Shown one piece after another: positions 31,520-33,680 of a stretch of 33,680 bases of DNA (positions within the stretch are counted from its first letter, which is position 1; each line of letters starts with the position of its first letter). Origin of the DNA: an uncultured Clostridia bacterium (GTDB taxonomy: Bacteria; Bacillota; Clostridia; Oscillospirales; Ruminococcaceae). The notes beneath the pieces were generated by a model, which saw nothing but the letters and a program-made list of their open reading frames with translations, was not told the origin of the DNA and did no database searches. Made by a program: the position numbers and the translations under genes. The stretch is taken from contig CANQPL010000026.1 in the NCBI GenBank assembly GCA_947625735.1, forward strand, positions 1-33,680, read 5' to 3'.

Positions 31520-32512
31520 ATGAATAAAATTCAACAAGCAGCATACAGCCTTATTCAATCAGATGCAAAATTTTTATACACATTAACACAGATAGGTAAA
31601 CATATTAAATCCCATTCTAATAATTATATAACTATGAGTTTACCATATATAGGAGTATTTGCACATGGGGCAGAACAATGGGGAAGAAAGACTGGGTTAA
31701 ATGTACCGAAATTTACAAATGAAGAAAAAGAGTACTATAACTACATAAGATCATGCCACAAGATTTTTGAAAAGAACTTTTTTGATTATTCCAATCTGTT
31801 GCGTAGTAAATTATCTGAAAGTGATAGATATTTTTATAGTATCCGAAGTTTGCTTGAGAAAAAGATTGGATATTTTAATGTTGGAACTGATCTTTGTAAT
31901 GGTGAATATAGCGGTAATACCATTTTGTGCTCAATGTACATACCGATAAATACGTTGGAAAATAAAAACGCAGGTCCTTGGATAAAAGGTATGAGTGTTG
32001 TAGCTGGAAAATTATCTGCAACTTATATGGGAAATGATTTACAGTCATATCTTTGTGATAGGCGAGTTGATTTAAACCATAAAGATTATCATTTTTATAA
32101 CAATTCACCTTTAAAAATGAATAACGAATTAGGGTTTGTTCTTTTTTCTATTTTGTGTAGTATAAACTATGCAATAGAATTTGTTGATAAAATTTTGATT
32201 GATGAGACACCTCAAAAATTTAAATTTGCATATCTTCAATATTATTATTTATGCAATTTTATTAACGAGTTAAATATACAAAACGGTGTCGCTTTTAACA
32301 TAGATACACACCTGTACAATAAGGAACTTCGTAACTGTCTTGCTCATTATGGATTAGGACAATTTTTTAGTGAATCAGATGTTATTGAAGATGACATTTT
32401 AAAAGGTTTAACATTGAAAGCTTTTGGGGCGGATTATAATACTACAAAGGCAGAACTTTATCTGATATTACGGAATTTAACTTTCCAGATTAAAAATTTG
32501 ATTTTAAAGTAA
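31520..32512 (+). CDS. Uncharacterised protein with HEPN-like RNCLAH motif
   Basis: A 330-residue, mainly helical protein with no family that I recognise as a whole. Near residues 271-276 it has R-N-C-L-A-H, which fits the Rx4-6H signature of HEPN ribonucleases, and is preceded by a long aromatic helix (KFAYLQYYYLCNFINEL), as in HEPN bundles. HEPN proteins are common toxins in defence systems. The frame opens at 31460, but the ATG at 31520 with AAAGGTGA upstream is preferred. The gene is very AT-rich. It starts 71 bp after the zinc-ribbon nuclease gene in the same direction and lies inside the guaA-duplicated interval. RNase activity is inference from one short motif. Confidence 0.6.
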   Translation: MNKIQQAAYSLIQSDAKFLYTLTQIGKHIKSHSNNYITMSLPYIGVFAHGAEQWGRKTGLNVPKFTNEEKEYYNYIRSCHKIFEKNFFDYSNLLRSKLSESDRYFYSIRSLLEKKIGYFNVGTDLCNGEYSGNTILCSMYIPINTLENKNAGPWIKGMSVVAGKLSATYMGNDLQSYLCDRRVDLNHKDYHFYNNSPLKMNNELGFVLFSILCSINYAIEFVDKILIDETPQKFKFAYLQYYYLCNFINELNIQNGVAFNIDTHLYNKELRNCLAHYGLGQFFSESDVIEDDILKGLTLKAFGADYNTTKAELYLILRNLTFQIKNLILK

Positions 32513-32581
32513 TCTTTTGTAAAAAATTAAATAGCCCATGTAAAATCTTAATAGCAAATATGTTGAATATTGCACTATCGT

Positions 32582-32666
32582 GAGCGAGGGGGAATAATTG
32601 AATTTTCCATACAAACCATTGTGTTACGCAGCTTACGAGGAGAATTTTTAAGTATTGATACCGTTG
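32582..32666 (+). repeat. guaA 3' end segment, diverged right copy (candidate att site)
   Basis: GGGGGAATAATT, CAAAC, TTACGCAGCTTACGAGGAGA, ATTTTT and AAGTATTGATACCG follow in the same order as after guaA (29165-29245). The copy no longer folds into the strong terminator. It marks the far end of the two-gene insert. The remainder of 32513-32773 shows no gene. Confidence 0.6.
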
Positions 32667-32773
32667 AATGTTATTTTTCTTGTGGGTTTACAATGTGTGA
32701 TCTGAAATGTTCAAATTTTCAGAAACGAAATATTACCTACAATTTAAATAATAAAGAAAATCTGTAAAAATAA

Positions 32774-32802
32774 TTGACATATTTTATAAAATTTGATATA
32801 AT
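32774..32802 (+). promoter_or_regulatory. Consensus promoter of the 32834 gene
   Basis: Perfect TTGACA (32774-32779), a 17-bp spacer and perfect TATAAT (32797-32802). The leader of ~25 nt carries AGGAGG. Confidence 0.85.
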
Positions 32803-32833
32803 AAAAAAGTTTTTCTTAGGAGGGCAAGGCTAT

Positions 32834-33103
32834 ATGAACAAACCAAGTAATTTTTTTGATGCCGCGGATAAAGTATTTGAATTTCAAAACCACTGTATAG
32901 ACTCGCGAAAGCAGCAACTTATAAATGAAATAAACTGGTTAGGATACAATTATAATAACAGAGAGATTCTTTGTTATTATTTTACAAATAATGCAAATTT
33001 CGGAAGTCAGTATGCCATGCTATCATATATAATGCAGTTCCTTGATTATTCTAATGAGAAAATTCATTACATGGTCGACATCAAAGCTAACAAATTATAT
33101 TGA
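32834..33103 (+). CDS. Small hypothetical protein
   Basis: An 89-residue protein of unknown family, rich in Asn, Tyr and Phe, predicted helical (FFDAADKVFEFQNHCIDSRK; YAMLSYIMQFLDY), with no signal peptide or membrane segment. The frame is open from 32774, but the ATG at 32834 with an ideal AGGAGG and a consensus promoter just upstream is clearly the start. It lies 167 bp before the DUF262 gene in the same direction and could be its partner, but no function can be assigned. Strong expression signals argue that it is a real gene. Confidence 0.7.
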   Translation: MNKPSNFFDAADKVFEFQNHCIDSRKQQLINEINWLGYNYNNREILCYYFTNNANFGSQYAMLSYIMQFLDYSNEKIHYMVDIKANKLY

Positions 33104-33270
33104 CAATTACTATGTATACAAAATTCAAAAATTAATACTGTTCCTTTCAAAGCACTTGCAAAAATATTAAAGGAAATAAATTTATAAAAGTGAGTTACCA
33201 GAATATTTTAAAATAAATTTTAAAAACTTTGATACAGTTTTATACTGTTTAAAATCATTGAGGTGATATT

Positions 33271-33680
33271 ATGTCAAAATTAAATATAGATCAGAAAACA
33301 ATTGAAGCTTTATTCAGTGATCCAAAGACGGACTTTTTGATACCTGATTATCAGCGCCCATATGCTTGGTCAGATGCTGAATGCCGAACACTCTGGGATG
33401 ATATTTTCTCTTTTGCATTTCCTGATAACAACAGCGATAATTTTAAATCCACTGATGAATATTTTCTCGGACCGATCGTAACATTTAAAAACGACGAGGG
33501 TAAACAAGAAATTATTGACGGACAACAGCGACTGACAACATTAATGCTCCTGTTAAGAGCGTTTTATGCTCGATTTGGCAAGATGAAAGATTCAAATATA
33601 CGGTTAGAGCCTGTTCACATTAAAATAGCATCAAAGATCATAGCTAATGTGAGATTTCCCAAATACATAACATCAAGCTT
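33271..33680 (+). CDS. DUF262 (GmrSD/ParB-like) protein, 3' end beyond window
   Basis: The first 136 residues of a larger gene cut by the window edge. IPDYQRPYAW at residues 24-33 and DGQQRLTTL at 83-91 are the defining DUF262 motifs; the DGQQR site in the GmrS N-terminus of type IV restriction enzymes binds or hydrolyses nucleotide. Full proteins usually add a DUF1524 HNH nuclease domain, which would lie outside the window. The ATG follows TTGAGGTGA. An inverted repeat ACAGT/ACTGT (33234-33248) lies just upstream and may be regulatory; the rest of 33104-33270 shows nothing. The context of other defence-like genes supports an anti-phage role, though no phage target is known. Confidence 0.85.
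   Translation, partial: MSKLNIDQKTIEALFSDPKTDFLIPDYQRPYAWSDAECRTLWDDIFSFAFPDNNSDNFKSTDEYFLGPIVTFKNDEGKQEIIDGQQRLTTLMLLLRAFYARFGKMKDSNIRLEPVHIKIASKIIANVRFPKYITSS

Overview
The window looks like chromosomal DNA of a Gram-positive anaerobe of the class Clostridia, most likely a Ruminococcus-type member of the Oscillospiraceae. Support: a type III glutamine synthetase, a paired GlgC/GlgD glycogen system, a SpoIIE-type protein, AGGAGG-type ribosome binding sites, and promoters close to TTGACA-17-TATAAT. The genus is inference. No rRNA or tRNA gene, CRISPR array or complete insertion sequence was recognised.

Left part (1-8.6 kb, minus strand) is core metabolism. glnN has its own promoter and a leader with an intrinsic terminator that overlaps a smaller hairpin, which suggests attenuation. 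Upstream of it lies a phosphoglucomutase gene with its own promoter. Next comes a tight five-gene operon: sirtuin deacylase, nadC, a TatD-associated-type radical SAM protein, an aldose epimerase-like protein and an SGNH/GDSL hydrolase.

8.7-13.6 kb (minus strand) is accessory. An XRE regulator and an ImmA/IrrE-type protease are followed by a DUF4417-like gene whose stop overlaps the start of a toxin C-terminal module. After it come cognate-looking immunity genes and a second, start-less nuclease toxin module with its own immunity genes. A ~145-bp linker (immunity gene 3' end, GCGGTCAACC hairpin, NSGLAHGTS-coding segment) is repeated between modules, so the locus reads as an array of recombining toxin/immunity cassettes.

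13.8-25.9 kb (minus strand) is the glycogen cluster: glgB, glgC and glgD, then two paralogous secreted or membrane-anchored proteins flanking an AIM24-family protein, then glgA. pgm at 2.7-4.4 kb could supply glucose-1-phosphate. spoIIE and a small helical protein lie upstream of glgB.

25.9-27.6 kb holds a DinB-like gene inside a dense set of repeats: five copies of a ~70-bp unit and a ~177-bp inverted repeat pair flanking the gene. guaA follows on the plus strand. Its 3' end and terminator region reappear, diverged, at 32.6 kb. Between the two copies are a large zinc-ribbon-repeat protein with an internal Vsr/DUF559-like nuclease domain and a protein with a HEPN-like RNCLAH motif. Beyond the second copy are a small orphan gene and the start of a DUF262 (GmrSD-type) gene that runs off the window. 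This right part is most simply read as a defence-type island built at the guaA 3' end, a known insertion hotspot for integrative elements; no integrase is visible here.
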